59,955 bases of DNA from JBBTSQ01 sp039795895 (GCA_039795895.1 JBDKKW010000004.1:1-59955); one strand, 5' to 3'. Shown: positions 41,722 to 50,421, counted from the stretch's first letter. Program-made: numbers and translations. The notes: generated by a model not told the origin, from the sequence alone.

Positions 41722-43020
41722 TCAGGCAGCAAGCGCTGGCCTGCCGGGAGCACTATCGATATCGAGCGTAATGACGGGTTTGGCTTTGTTTGCCTTTTCC
41801 ATCCGCTCAATCGTCTTGAACCCTTTATCCACCATCTGACGATGGCGATCAATGTTTTCCTTCATCTGACCGAGGGCATTTTGACGAAACGCGCTGATGT
41901 CATTGAAGGCACCAACCGCTTCATCCATCGCACGCTGAAGGACATCCATATTGAGCATCGAGGACGATGCCTGCTTCTGGATCGCTGCCCCTTGAGTGCG
42001 CAGAGCCGCGGCATTGTAGGTGATGAAATCTTCAGTCACCCGATTGAGATCCTCAATCTTGCCAATGATGATCTTTTGCTTGGCCAGAGCCAGAGCAACG
42101 GTCACCCCCACACGAAGTGCGGGCTCTGTCACATTGCGACAACGCTCAATCCCCCGGACCAATTCCAAATTGTTCCGGATGATGATTTCGTAGCTCATAA
42201 TCCCCTGCTGGGCAACCACGAGCTGTTGCTGGAGATCCAGCAAACGTTGACGCAAAGAGAACAGCAGTTCTTCTTGCACGAGCTTACGCTGTTCGCTTCC
42301 CTCAGGGAAACGAAGAGCTTCAGCCTCGAGTTGCTTATCAATCAAGTAACCCATCGCAATGATGCGCTGGAGCTTGATTGTCAGCTCACGCATGGCAGCC
42401 TGATCATCCCGAAGAATGTCATTGTCACGGAGCAGTTCCTTCTTGTCAGTCTCGAGAGCGACAAACAGTGAGCTGATCACGTTGCCCGCACTTTCGTAGC
42501 GGACAAAGAATTTATTCACCGGTTTGCCGACAAGTGGCAAGAAAGAGAACGCGCGTCCGAACCAGCCGGGCTCGAAGTTGAATTTGCGCGGATTAACCGC
42601 ATCAAAATTTACCTTGAGATCAGCCAGCCGACCAGCAATCTTACCCCCATCATCTCCGAGGTCCATGAGGCGACGCATCGGCTGATTGAGCATCTTGCTC
42701 GACTCAGCGAGACGATTCCCCACGTTACCACCGAATTGGGCAACTGCATCTTTGGCAGCCTTCTGACCATCAGTGGTGCCGTTGATTGAGGCGAGCAACT
42801 GATCAACAAACCGTTGAGCCTGTTGCTGATCGCCCGGATTGACCGAACCACTTTCCGCAGCAGACTTGATCTGGTCAGGAGTAAGCAATTCAAGATCCTG
42901 AGCTACTCGCGTAGCCACGGGAAGTTGAGGAGCAGGACTCTGTGCCAGAGCAGTCTTGATCATCGAGAGCGGATCCGCTTGAGAGCGTTCCGCAACCATT
43001 GTAGGAGGAGCTGAGTTCAT
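41722..43020 (-). CDS. TelA/KlaA-family protein (toxic anion resistance family)
   Basis: 432 aa from ATG 43020 (AAAGGA SD). It has the TelA-type core GRLADLKVNFDAVNPRKF, FLPLVGKPVNKFFVRYESAGNVISSL, LRDNDILRDDQAAM and a long helical/coiled-coil remainder with RNNLELVRGIERCRNVTEPALRVGVTVALAL. TelA was first linked to tellurite resistance, and the family is more broadly associated with membrane stress or phage-response gene clusters. Here it follows an XpaC-like membrane gene, a common pairing in Firmicutes, and precedes a substrate-binding protein. The longer upstream frame lacks an SD. Confidence 0.88.
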   Translation of the reverse strand: MNSAPPTMVAERSQADPLSMIKTALAQSPAPQLPVATRVAQDLELLTPDQIKSAAESGSVNPGDQQQAQRFVDQLLASINGTTDGQKAAKDAVAQFGGNVGNRLAESSKMLNQPMRRLMDLGDDGGKIAGRLADLKVNFDAVNPRKFNFEPGWFGRAFSFLPLVGKPVNKFFVRYESAGNVISSLFVALETDKKELLRDNDILRDDQAAMRELTIKLQRIIAMGYLIDKQLEAEALRFPEGSEQRKLVQEELLFSLRQRLLDLQQQLVVAQQGIMSYEIIIRNNLELVRGIERCRNVTEPALRVGVTVALALAKQKIIIGKIEDLNRVTEDFITYNAAALRTQGAAIQKQASSSMLNMDVLQRAMDEAVGAFNDISAFRQNALGQMKENIDRHRQMVDKGFKTIERMEKANKAKPVITLDIDSAPGRPALAA

Positions 43021-43087
43021 ACTTACTGTTTCCTTTCTTTTTCTGTTTGTTGTTTTAACTTTATTTTTGTTTACCACCAACACTGAG

Positions 43088-43921
43088 TCACTTCGGATCA
43101 GACGGATCCAAAGTAATACTTGTTTCCGACCGTTTGACCAGTCGGGCGAGCGATTCGATGATAGAGTCGAGAGACGTACTGTCCCCTTGCTCGATGTGAG
43201 CAACTCTATCAATCAACTGCTCGATAGTTGTGAGCGCCATCTCGTTGTCCGCAAGCAATCGTTTGATTTCAGCCTGAGCATCATCATAGATTTTTTTGCG
43301 AAGCTTGACGGCACTAAGTGTTCGCTCATCGGCATCATCGCGTGTCAATTTTTCGAGTCGAACAATGTCTTTTGTCCAACCGCGAATATCGGCATTGCGA
43401 TGTATCGATAGCAGATCCGCAACTTGATTCAAGCTACGGAGTCCACTTGCATACACTTGTTCGGCACCCTCAAGGCACCGAACAAACATCAGTTCACCCG
43501 AGGTCAATCGACTATAGAGGATTTCCCTCAGTCGCTCTATCCCCGAACGAAAATGTTCAAGTTGTTCTGTGCCTTTGGCACAGTCAACCCCAACAAGTTT
43601 GGTTTCAAGCTCTCTCGCACGCGAAGACTGATCTTCGGCACGTAAAGCTCGTTGCTCGCGGAAGTATTCGAGAACGTGTTCATCCTTTTTTCCAAAGAAG
43701 TTCAACGCCCAACGACCTCCCGCAAAAGCCACCCCACCAGTAAAGATGAGTGCCGGTATTGCTGCCGACACTCCAAGGAATAAGCCCGTAGCACAGGCTC
43801 CGACCACTCCAATTCCCGCCGGTATTACTACCAGAGGATCCTGAAGTGTGTCCGACCTCACCTGACGCATTGCTGCGTCGAGGCTTAATTCAGCCGGACG
43901 CGATGCGTTTTGAGAATCCAT
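43088..43921 (-). CDS. XpaC-like membrane protein, TelA partner
   Basis: 277 aa. Two adjacent hydrophobic segments (VVIPAGIGVVGACATGLFLG and AAIPALIFTGGVAFAGG, ~31-68) are followed by GKKDEHVLEYF and a long helical cytoplasmic part (RSGIERLREILYSRL..., AVKLRKKIYDDAQAEIKRLL). Membrane hairpin plus coiled coil directly upstream of telA is the layout of XpaC proteins; the assignment is from context and topology more than sequence identity. First gene of the operon behind promoter 44002-44029. Confidence 0.72.
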   Translation of the reverse strand: MDSQNASRPAELSLDAAMRQVRSDTLQDPLVVIPAGIGVVGACATGLFLGVSAAIPALIFTGGVAFAGGRWALNFFGKKDEHVLEYFREQRALRAEDQSSRARELETKLVGVDCAKGTEQLEHFRSGIERLREILYSRLTSGELMFVRCLEGAEQVYASGLRSLNQVADLLSIHRNADIRGWTKDIVRLEKLTRDDADERTLSAVKLRKKIYDDAQAEIKRLLADNEMALTTIEQLIDRVAHIEQGDSTSLDSIIESLARLVKRSETSITLDPSDPK

Positions 43922-44001
43922 ATATTTTAATGTTTTTTGCTTCGTTTTGAGTTTTCAAGGTACTTGTACAAGACAAGTCACCCTGCTTGTTTCTGTATGA
44001 C

Positions 44002-44029
44002 ATTATGCATAAATGCTTGAGATTGTCAA
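44002..44029 (-). promoter_or_regulatory. Promoter of the XpaC-like/TelA/SBP operon
   Basis: TTGACA (44029-44024), 16-bp spacer, CATAAT (44007-44002), with TTATG just before the -10. Confidence 0.65.
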
Positions 44030-44063
44030 GGTTTTTGTCCCCTACTACTTGCGCAAAAGAAAA

Positions 44064-44099
44064 GCGCCGGAAATGCTTTTGCAAAAGCATTTTCGGCGC
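44064..44099 (-). terminator. Terminator after the dioxygenase gene
   Basis: GCGCCGGAAATGCTTTT / AAAAGCATTTTCGGCGC, a 17-bp stem with one mismatch, nine bases past the stop; the minus strand continues with TTTTCTTTT. Confidence 0.85.
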
Positions 44100-44107
44100 G
44101 CGAATGA

Positions 44108-45016
44108 CTACCTCGCAACTTCAAAGTCAAAACCAAAGATGTTGCGAGTCCCCACCCGAGAACCAGCTTGTCCATCGACCTCAATCGGCGTCACGTAGTG
44201 CCACAAAGGCGACCCGCCATCAGCCTGAAAGATCCCCTGCCCTGGCTCGAGTGTGTGCTCGAGATAGACAGTCGTCTTGTCCGGACCGTAGACGAGACTC
44301 TTTCCTCCCACAATTCCCTGTCGCAATAGCACCAAGGCCGACACGATATAGTCGGCGCCATCTTGATGAATACCTTCAGGAGAATTATCACCCGGACTAT
44401 TTTCTCGAGTGACAATACTGACTTGATGGCAGGTAATCGTCAGTGATTTAAGACAAGGTTCAACCCCACGGACGATATTTGCCAGAGCAATCAGCAATTT
44501 CTGAAACTCACCGTGGTCAGCGACACCAGGAGACATCTCAGCAAAGAATCGTGCTTTTGCTCGATAGTCATCGGTGGCTAATTTTTGTGCAAAGCCACCC
44601 ACCGGCATCCGATTGAACTGCCAGAATCCTGGTCTGGTCGGAACACACACAAATCGTGCCACCGCACGCTTGCGTGAGGGAATAATGCACTCAAACACAT
44701 CACGCTCGTCACGAGGCAACCTCGACACCAGATGCGTAATGACCCTTGATTCGTGTTCATCGATATGGAAGTCTGCGTAAAAGGCTTTAAGCAACTCAGC
44801 TTGATCCGGAAAAACTCGAGAAAGAAAACGAAGTTGCTTCGAAACATAGTCGTAGTAATCCCACGGCAGAGTCTCAAATGTTGGGAGCACATCGGTCATC
44901 AGTTTTACCTGATCGACACCAATCCCTGCGAGATTAAATAGCCGGAGTGGATGAGTAATCGGAATAGCCAATTGGTCAGACAGGGATTTTTCATCCTGAA
45001 GATACGTTACTTTCAT
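44108..45016 (-). CDS. 2-oxoglutarate/Fe(II)-dependent dioxygenase, PF10014-like
   Basis: 302 aa. Fe-binding HxD in EGIHQDGADYI (~217-227), distal His in GSPLWHYVTPI and the 2OG-binding Arg in GSRVGTRNIFGFDF near the C-terminus. The QFNRMPVGGFAQ and YGPDKTTVYLEHTLEPGQG segments fit the PF10014 group that includes the L-isoleucine 4-hydroxylase of Bacillus. An amino-acid or amino-acid-derived substrate is therefore possible but not shown. It is transcribed alone: own extended -10 promoter and own terminator, no SD. It sits inside the transport/envelope island. Confidence 0.82.
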   Translation of the reverse strand: MKVTYLQDEKSLSDQLAIPITHPLRLFNLAGIGVDQVKLMTDVLPTFETLPWDYYDYVSKQLRFLSRVFPDQAELLKAFYADFHIDEHESRVITHLVSRLPRDERDVFECIIPSRKRAVARFVCVPTRPGFWQFNRMPVGGFAQKLATDDYRAKARFFAEMSPGVADHGEFQKLLIALANIVRGVEPCLKSLTITCHQVSIVTRENSPGDNSPEGIHQDGADYIVSALVLLRQGIVGGKSLVYGPDKTTVYLEHTLEPGQGIFQADGGSPLWHYVTPIEVDGQAGSRVGTRNIFGFDFEVAR

Positions 45017-45083
45017 AGGTATTTTGGTTTTGATTTGAAAAAGAGCAACAAGACAACGTCTGTCTTGTGTATATTCTGGTGCG

Positions 45084-45113
45084 ACGATACCATATAATAT
45101 TACTTATTGTCAA
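45084..45113 (-). promoter_or_regulatory. Promoter of the dioxygenase gene
   Basis: TTGACA (45113-45108), 18-bp spacer, TGG extension, TATCGT (45089-45084). The same ATATGG-TATC arrangement precedes the 52801-53328 gene. Confidence 0.6.
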
Positions 45114-45135
45114 ATGTGATTTACGAGAAATAGAA

Positions 45136-45166
45136 AAGCCCCGTCTCGCTTCGCGAGACGGGGCTT
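45136..45166 (-). terminator. Terminator after the 525-aa SBP-OmpA gene
   Basis: AAGCCCCGTCTCGC / GCGAGACGGGGCTT, loop TTC, followed on the minus strand by TTTTCTATTT. Confidence 0.88.
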
Positions 45167-45170
45167 ACGA

Positions 45171-46748
45171 TCAAAACACATCTGTTAGGAGACTAATCTC
45201 CACTCTCGGCAGACGATACCCATAGGCTCGATTACTCTCATCGGGTAGGCGCGGGAGTGGCTTACTACTCCCCAACCCTACCGCCAACATCCGATTGGAT
45301 TCGATACCATGAGTGACTTCAAGATAGCGCATCGCCGCTTCTGCCCGAGCCAGAGACAATTCCTGATTGGCTGTCGGATCGCCGACAATATCAGTGTGTC
45401 CCCGAATCCCGAGTCGAAACGCCGGATACCGCTTAATCTTTTCAGCAATTGAATCGATCACTTGCTTACCGTCAAGCGTCAGCTCATCGCTTCCGCTTTG
45501 AAACTTAATCGGCTCCACTTTCAGAGTACCCACGTCACGCAAGCGCGCCCACTGAGCAGGGGTGAGTGCCGAAAATCGACTACCATCACTACCGACCACA
45601 GGCATACCGCCGGTCACATTGGTGAATCCGACTTTGACACCAGAGGCATACAAGTCGTCGATGAAGTCGCCTTTGGTGAGCATCAACGGATTGTCTCCAG
45701 GAAGCGGGTTGCGACTAAAGTCGCCCACCTCTCGCAAGACAGTCACCACTGCATCAATCGTCTCGGCCAAGACTCGCTCCGGCCGAACGCCTTGATTTTG
45801 TGCGTGAGACACACCAAACCAAGTCTTGGCATTGTCAGTGAGACTGACCCACGACACACCATTGATCATCTGGCTCACCGAAGCACGGTCAGCGATATGC
45901 ATCTCATTACCCAACTCTTTTTCCAACTCATCAGGATGATCTCGGTACTGCTTGAGTACCCGAAAATACGTCTTGAGTAGAATGGAAACGACTTCGGGTC
46001 GATCTGCAATCGTCTTCTGGCTTGCCAAAAGAACGTCGACGATCACATGTGATGTGCGTTCACTTCCCAAGATTTTACCAACACCTTTGATCTCGAGCGC
46101 CTTGGAAACTTGTGGTTCCCAGAGCACCGCGACCGACACTTCTTTGTTCTGCAACATACGAAGTGCATCGGCCGAATCTTTTGAGGGAATCTTGAGTGGT
46201 GACTTTTTCACCCGAAGCAGTGGAATGTCGAAATCGACACCAGCCACTTTCATCAAGTGATGCGACGGAGAGTCAGGAGTGAACGCGATTTTCTTGGTCA
46301 CCTTTTCGCGAAGCGCGTCGAGTGACGCCACTTCGTTGGTGTAGGCCACCATCGCGTCCCCGCCTTTTGACTCATCAATCACCGCCACGATACTGGCGGA
46401 ATAATTGTGTGTTGCTCCGTTGAGCACATAGGAATCAACCGTCGCAACCGCGAGATTGACCGTATTTGCCGACAGAGCTTTCATCCGTGCAGGATAATCC
46501 GCCTTATCATCGACACACTCAACCAGATAGCCTTCCTGAAGCATCTCTTTCTTGAGTCGTAAAGACCTAAACGGGAAATATCCCACCCAATCATCTACCG
46601 CGATGACAATCTTGCCCTTGGTCGCTTTGGCATCGGACATATTTTTCTGCCGATACTCCGCAACGTGAGGCTGAGCAAACTTCCAGATTCCCATACCAAT
46701 AATTGAAAGCAAAACAAACCACATCGTGATTTTTGTGCTGAATTTCAT
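45171..46748 (-). CDS. Substrate-binding protein fused to OmpA peptidoglycan-binding domain, 525 aa
   Basis: N-terminal membrane anchor (ITMWFVLLSIIGMGIWKFA), then an NMT1/SsuA-like binding domain (~45-370) opening IVIAVDDWVGYFPFRSLRLKKEMLQ and containing VNLAVATVDSYVL and VAVLWEPQVSKAL. It is followed by a C-terminal OmpA domain (~420-525) with IRGHTDIVGDPTANQELSLARAEAAMRYL, including the Asp and Arg that bind diaminopimelate. AAGGAC SD. The protein would hold a ligand-binding module between membrane and cell wall. This fusion is unusual; a sensor or wall-tethered capture role is inferred. Confidence 0.88.
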   Translation of the reverse strand: MKFSTKITMWFVLLSIIGMGIWKFAQPHVAEYRQKNMSDAKATKGKIVIAVDDWVGYFPFRSLRLKKEMLQEGYLVECVDDKADYPARMKALSANTVNLAVATVDSYVLNGATHNYSASIVAVIDESKGGDAMVAYTNEVASLDALREKVTKKIAFTPDSPSHHLMKVAGVDFDIPLLRVKKSPLKIPSKDSADALRMLQNKEVSVAVLWEPQVSKALEIKGVGKILGSERTSHVIVDVLLASQKTIADRPEVVSILLKTYFRVLKQYRDHPDELEKELGNEMHIADRASVSQMINGVSWVSLTDNAKTWFGVSHAQNQGVRPERVLAETIDAVVTVLREVGDFSRNPLPGDNPLMLTKGDFIDDLYASGVKVGFTNVTGGMPVVGSDGSRFSALTPAQWARLRDVGTLKVEPIKFQSGSDELTLDGKQVIDSIAEKIKRYPAFRLGIRGHTDIVGDPTANQELSLARAEAAMRYLEVTHGIESNRMLAVGLGSSKPLPRLPDESNRAYGYRLPRVEISLLTDVF

Positions 46749-46854
46749 AGAGTCCTTTTTGTGTTTTGAGTTTTAAAAAACTAGTGTTCTGGTGCGGATG
46801 GTAACATATATAGAAAGATTAGTCAATCACTCTCGCTGATACTTCCCCATTAAA

Positions 46855-46883
46855 AAATCCCCCTCCATCGATGACGGAGAGGG
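46855..46883 (-). terminator. Possible weak terminator after the VWA gene
   Basis: CCCTC / GAGGG with partly paired interior, followed on the minus strand by GGGGATTTTTTAAT, 31 bp after the stop. Confidence 0.5.
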
Positions 46884-46913
46884 ACTCGTGAACATACTGC
46901 AATAGACGACCGT

Positions 46914-47621
46914 TCAGAACTTGGTGGACTCAGCGAGCACCGAACTCAGACCTTTTACGAGCTGATCGGGATTCTGCGCTTCGGCGTAATACACCTTGCC
47001 GGGTTGATTGAGACTATGTCCTCCACTAATACCGAATCCGATAGTGTGGAGAATAATCGGCGAGGCAACAATCCGGTTGATGATTCCATCATCTCGGTCA
47101 CTCGCCTCACCATCAGTCACTACCACCAAGTGATATTCGCCATAGCCCAACTGTTTCTGCATCTGAGCAGACAGCTGAGCGACACCGGTTCCAATAGCTT
47201 GATACAGAGGAGTGCCACCATTAGCAACAATCTCCTGCACTGCGCCATTGAAAGCCTGGCGATTTTGTGGACCAGAGCCGAGCGGAACTCGCTCGGAAAC
47301 ACCGTGGCCATCAAAGACGAAGAGTCCAAGGTTATCTTCGGGCATGAGTAATTTCGCAAAGTTTCCGACCGCCTGCTTAGCGACCAGAATCTTCGTTGAA
47401 TTACCCGCAGCCCGACGCTCCTCCATACTCCCCGACCCGTCGAACACCACGTAGAAGTTGCGACGCAACAAGTTACTATCGAGCTTCGTGCGTGGCGCAG
47501 ACTGAATGGGTGGCGAAGCACCTGCGACAGGTGTGACCGGCGCTCCCGGAGGAGGACCGTCACACCCACCAAACAAAATGCCGAGCACAGACACCAGAAG
47601 CAAAGTAGTAATGTATTTCAT
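46914..47621 (-). CDS. VWA-domain lipoprotein
   Basis: 235 aa. A lipoprotein signal peptide (MKYITTLLLVSVLGILFGGC, Cys20) and a Pro-rich linker, then a von Willebrand A domain with MIDAS motif DGSGSM (~62), GGTPLYQAI (Thr) and VVVTDGEASDRDD (Asp). It is anchored outside the cell and binds partners through a divalent metal. It is co-transcribed with the 570-aa SBP-OmpA gene (34-base gap). VWA proteins often act with TelA/Ter-type stress genes, which also occur in this island. Confidence 0.9.
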   Translation of the reverse strand: MKYITTLLLVSVLGILFGGCDGPPPGAPVTPVAGASPPIQSAPRTKLDSNLLRRNFYVVFDGSGSMEERRAAGNSTKILVAKQAVGNFAKLLMPEDNLGLFVFDGHGVSERVPLGSGPQNRQAFNGAVQEIVANGGTPLYQAIGTGVAQLSAQMQKQLGYGEYHLVVVTDGEASDRDDGIINRIVASPIILHTIGFGISGGHSLNQPGKVYYAEAQNPDQLVKGLSSVLAESTKF

Positions 47622-47655
47622 ATCGATTTACTTTTGAAGTTTCGACACGACCACA

Positions 47656-49368
47656 CTACTTCACCGGAGCAAAGACACCTGTCTCCGCTTCCACTGGGAC
47701 GATTTTAAACTGCACGCGCATATTTTTACGCCACTCAGCTTCAGTGAGTGACGGAAGTGGCTCGCCTTTGTAGACGCCCACAGTCTCAACACCTTTCACC
47801 GGCTTGAAGCATCCGTGACCCACGGTCGTTATCTGACTTTCGTCGAGAGTCACGCCCTTGGATTTGGCAAACGCGATCAGCTCGGCACGGACCTGGTTGG
47901 CCCGCGAGAGCGACGTATTCATATTCACCTGGCGGATCTGCTTGAGCTCCACCTGAGGAACATTGCCACGAAGCGCCTGAAGATATTTGTTCGGATCAGT
48001 GTGCCCTTCAACCGTGAGGATCGCCCCACTATACGTCGAAGCGAGACTGATGACCTTTTGAAAATCATCAACGTACCCACTGACATCAAACTGCGCCATG
48101 TTGGGCTCAAACTGAACCGTGAAGGTGAACACCGCACTGAGTGTATCACCCTTCTTGGCCACCAGAGCTGCCACCATCGCCGGGTCAAAACCCGCAGTCT
48201 CCGCTTCCACCGTAGTATTGCGGAGACCAGCCTTGATACCTTCATAATCAAACTCCGCGCTCTTGAGCGGAATCCTGCTGTTCAGGAGACCGAGCTTCAC
48301 GAGTGAGGCTTGATTTTCGCCAGACACCACATCGAAACGACGCGGATACGCCGGAGTGCGGAAGAACCGCATATTTCCCGCGAAGCCAGCGAAACTGCAA
48401 TCTCCATAGAGGCCCTTGGCATCATCGATCGCATCCTTGCTATCGAGAAACACCAGAGCCGCCGAAGACATCAGTTTGTCGAAGCTCACCTTTTGAGCCG
48501 GCGTGCGAGAGAGGAGTTCGAGTTGTTCCTGCGCATTCAAAAGTGCGTGAACAAAAGACTCGACTTCAGCTTTGTGGCCTTCGAGGTAATCAGCACGAAC
48601 GGCATACACATCAGCGATGACGTGATCTGCACTTTTCGTGCTCATCAGCACCCGAGCACCATTAACAGTCTTCTCTTTGCCGTTGCCCACCTTCCCCACT
48701 CCGCCAGTCAATTCACTAGCATCGGGAGAGATGACAAACGCAGCATCGATCGAAGGGTCAGAGCGGAACGCAGCAGCTGGACTGTTGTCCGTGCCGGTAA
48801 TGTCTTTGACCCACTTGATCTTTACTTGATCGAGCGCGACACCCGCATCCGCGAGCGTCTGCACCAGGAAGTCCACGTGGGGGCCATAGGCCTGCACCAC
48901 AATAGTCTTACCTTTCAGGTCGGCAGCATCTTTGACCGATGAACGCACCACCAAGACGTCTCCGCCTTGTGACCACGTCATCTGGTAGATAACCACCGGT
49001 CGCACTCGCGGATCTTTGAGAGCCGAAAGCGCCTGATTGATCATACCGACAGTGCCCCGCAAATAGGCGGATTGGCCACTGACGTAGTTTTCAACCTGCT
49101 TCGGAAAGACGTCTTCGCGAACGAGCTTGAAATCAAGCTTCTGAAGCGCGAAGATACTTCCAGGCTGAGTCGTCACCGACCCGCCATTGGCGAGGAGGGT
49201 TGCGATATCGCCACCCCAAGTGATGACCGGCAGTTGCATCTGACCTGGCTTGACCGGACCGACGGACCCCGCGACCAGCTGGTCGAGAGGTTTGTTTTCG
49301 ATGTATTGAGCGGCACTCGCAAAGAGCGCACTCATGAGGAGCACCGACAGCATCAGCAGTTTTTTCAT
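47656..49368 (-). CDS. Substrate-binding protein fused to OmpA domain, 570 aa
   Basis: From ATG 49368: signal peptide MKKLLMLSVLLMSALFASA. A binding-protein-like domain follows (~40-390) with LPVITWGGDIATLLANGG, VVIYQMTWSQGGDVLVVRS, DLKGKTIVVQAYGPHVDFL and AAFVISPDASELTGG. A C-terminal OmpA-like domain (~430-560) has LTVEGHTDPNKYLQALRG, SLSRANQVRAELIAFAKSKG and TTVGHGCFKPV. It is first in a two-gene unit with the VWA lipoprotein. The domain order is the same as in the 525-aa protein but sequence similarity is low, so the two may bind different ligands. Confidence 0.86.
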   Translation of the reverse strand: MKKLLMLSVLLMSALFASAAQYIENKPLDQLVAGSVGPVKPGQMQLPVITWGGDIATLLANGGSVTTQPGSIFALQKLDFKLVREDVFPKQVENYVSGQSAYLRGTVGMINQALSALKDPRVRPVVIYQMTWSQGGDVLVVRSSVKDAADLKGKTIVVQAYGPHVDFLVQTLADAGVALDQVKIKWVKDITGTDNSPAAAFRSDPSIDAAFVISPDASELTGGVGKVGNGKEKTVNGARVLMSTKSADHVIADVYAVRADYLEGHKAEVESFVHALLNAQEQLELLSRTPAQKVSFDKLMSSAALVFLDSKDAIDDAKGLYGDCSFAGFAGNMRFFRTPAYPRRFDVVSGENQASLVKLGLLNSRIPLKSAEFDYEGIKAGLRNTTVEAETAGFDPAMVAALVAKKGDTLSAVFTFTVQFEPNMAQFDVSGYVDDFQKVISLASTYSGAILTVEGHTDPNKYLQALRGNVPQVELKQIRQVNMNTSLSRANQVRAELIAFAKSKGVTLDESQITTVGHGCFKPVKGVETVGVYKGEPLPSLTEAEWRKNMRVQFKIVPVEAETGVFAPVK

Positions 49369-49417
49369 AGGACTTCTTTCTTTTTGTAGTTGTGTCCACC
49401 AACAATGAGTGGAGAAC

Positions 49418-49446
49418 AAAATGCATCTATTGCATTATGTTGTCAA
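49418..49446 (-). promoter_or_regulatory. Probable promoter of the SBP-OmpA/VWA unit
   Basis: TTGACA (49446-49441) with a weak -10 (CATTTT, 17-bp spacer) preceded by GATG. The -35 is clear; the -10 is uncertain. Confidence 0.45.
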
Positions 49447-49566
49447 TGAACACTTCAGGCCTCAAGCTAGCAAGAATTATACGTTTTGTCAATAGTTACA
49501 CTACCCTACTCCATGTGAGTGTATTCAAGGTGGTTTGTTGGGGTAAGTGTGCTAGTATTTTGGTAC

Positions 49567-49642
49567 GCGCCTGTAGCTCAGTTGGTAGAGCAGGTCTCTT
49601 ATACAGACAAGGTCGGGGGTTCGATCCCCTCCAGGCGCACCA
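49567..49642 (+). tRNA. tRNA-Ile (UAU)
   Basis: Acceptor GCGCCTG/CAGGCGC, D arm GCTCAGTTGGTAGAGC, anticodon loop CTTATAC with anticodon TAT, T loop TTCGATC, discriminator A and an encoded CCA. The anticodon stem has a G-A mismatch at its outer pair. It reads AUA. TGTGCTAGTAT lies upstream as an extended -10. Unlike the two tRNA-Ser genes it encodes CCA. Confidence 0.93.
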
Positions 49643-49643
49643 A

Positions 49644-50315
49644 TCATTTGTTTTTCGAACCACACATTTCCGAAAGACTCTTTACCCCCATCAATACATA
49701 CTCTGCAATATCCCTATTCTCAATAATCACACTGCACGTACCATGCCCAAAACCCGTCTTGTACGTAATATCACTTAATCTGGACTCTTTTACATAGGGC
49801 TTCCTGAATTGTCTTCTTGGTATTGATAATTCTTTTGCCCAAAAAGAAATTTGTTTTTGAATATCCATATCTGAATAAAGTTGCAAACTTACTTTTACTT
49901 TTCTTTTATCTACACCAAGTGTCTCGATCCATCTCATAAAATATTTCATCATTTGTGGATTTGTATTCGTAAGTGCCATCGTTGCTTTAGTGCTTTTCCA
50001 ACCCTCTCCCCAATACAAGAAAAAACCCGTCAAAAATATCTCCCTCCGGCTTAATACTCCGATATCTTTAATTACTCGCCGAAAGACACTATCCAACCGG
50101 TCCTGCCTTTTACGCATCTTAGTATTACGACAACGCTCTATCCGCATAGGATTTAATGCTCCAAGCTCTTTAATTCTCTCTTCAGAAAGTGGCATATTTC
50201 TAAGCCAGCCACTCAGGGTACTCTTGCTGACACCTAACTCTTCTTTTATTTGAGAATAACTCATCCCCTTATTTCTCAAAGAAATCGCTTTTGATTTATC
50301 TTCAAATCGGGCCAT
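49644..50315 (-). CDS. HTH protein with LAGLIDADG-like homing endonuclease features, 223 aa
   Basis: The N-terminal HTH (SLRNKGMSYSQIKEELGVSKSTLSGWLRN, ~13-41) resembles transposase/resolvase HTH_23-type domains. The rest has IFLTGFFLYWGEGWKS (~92), TNTNPQMMKYFMRWIETLG and a basic C-terminal part, similar to the GxYxGEG and core helices of LAGLIDADG-type enzymes; a single motif copy would imply a dimer. The stop codon is one base from the 3' end of tRNA-Ile, on the opposite strand. A mobile or formerly mobile nuclease/regulator is likely, but the assignment is from motifs only. No SD seen. Confidence 0.65.
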   Translation of the reverse strand: MARFEDKSKAISLRNKGMSYSQIKEELGVSKSTLSGWLRNMPLSEERIKELGALNPMRIERCRNTKMRKRQDRLDSVFRRVIKDIGVLSRREIFLTGFFLYWGEGWKSTKATMALTNTNPQMMKYFMRWIETLGVDKRKVKVSLQLYSDMDIQKQISFWAKELSIPRRQFRKPYVKESRLSDITYKTGFGHGTCSVIIENRDIAEYVLMGVKSLSEMCGSKNK

Positions 50316-50421
50316 AAATACGTACCATAGAATAGTAAGTGGTACATTAATTATACATAGATACGGATATTGCGACCAATAAAATTATCCCCAACTAAAT
50401 AATACGTGCTAGACTACAGAC

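Noticed and set aside
49392..49797. Plus-strand ORFs covering tRNA-Ile
   Set aside because: They translate the tRNA itself and overlap the opposite-strand HTH gene.
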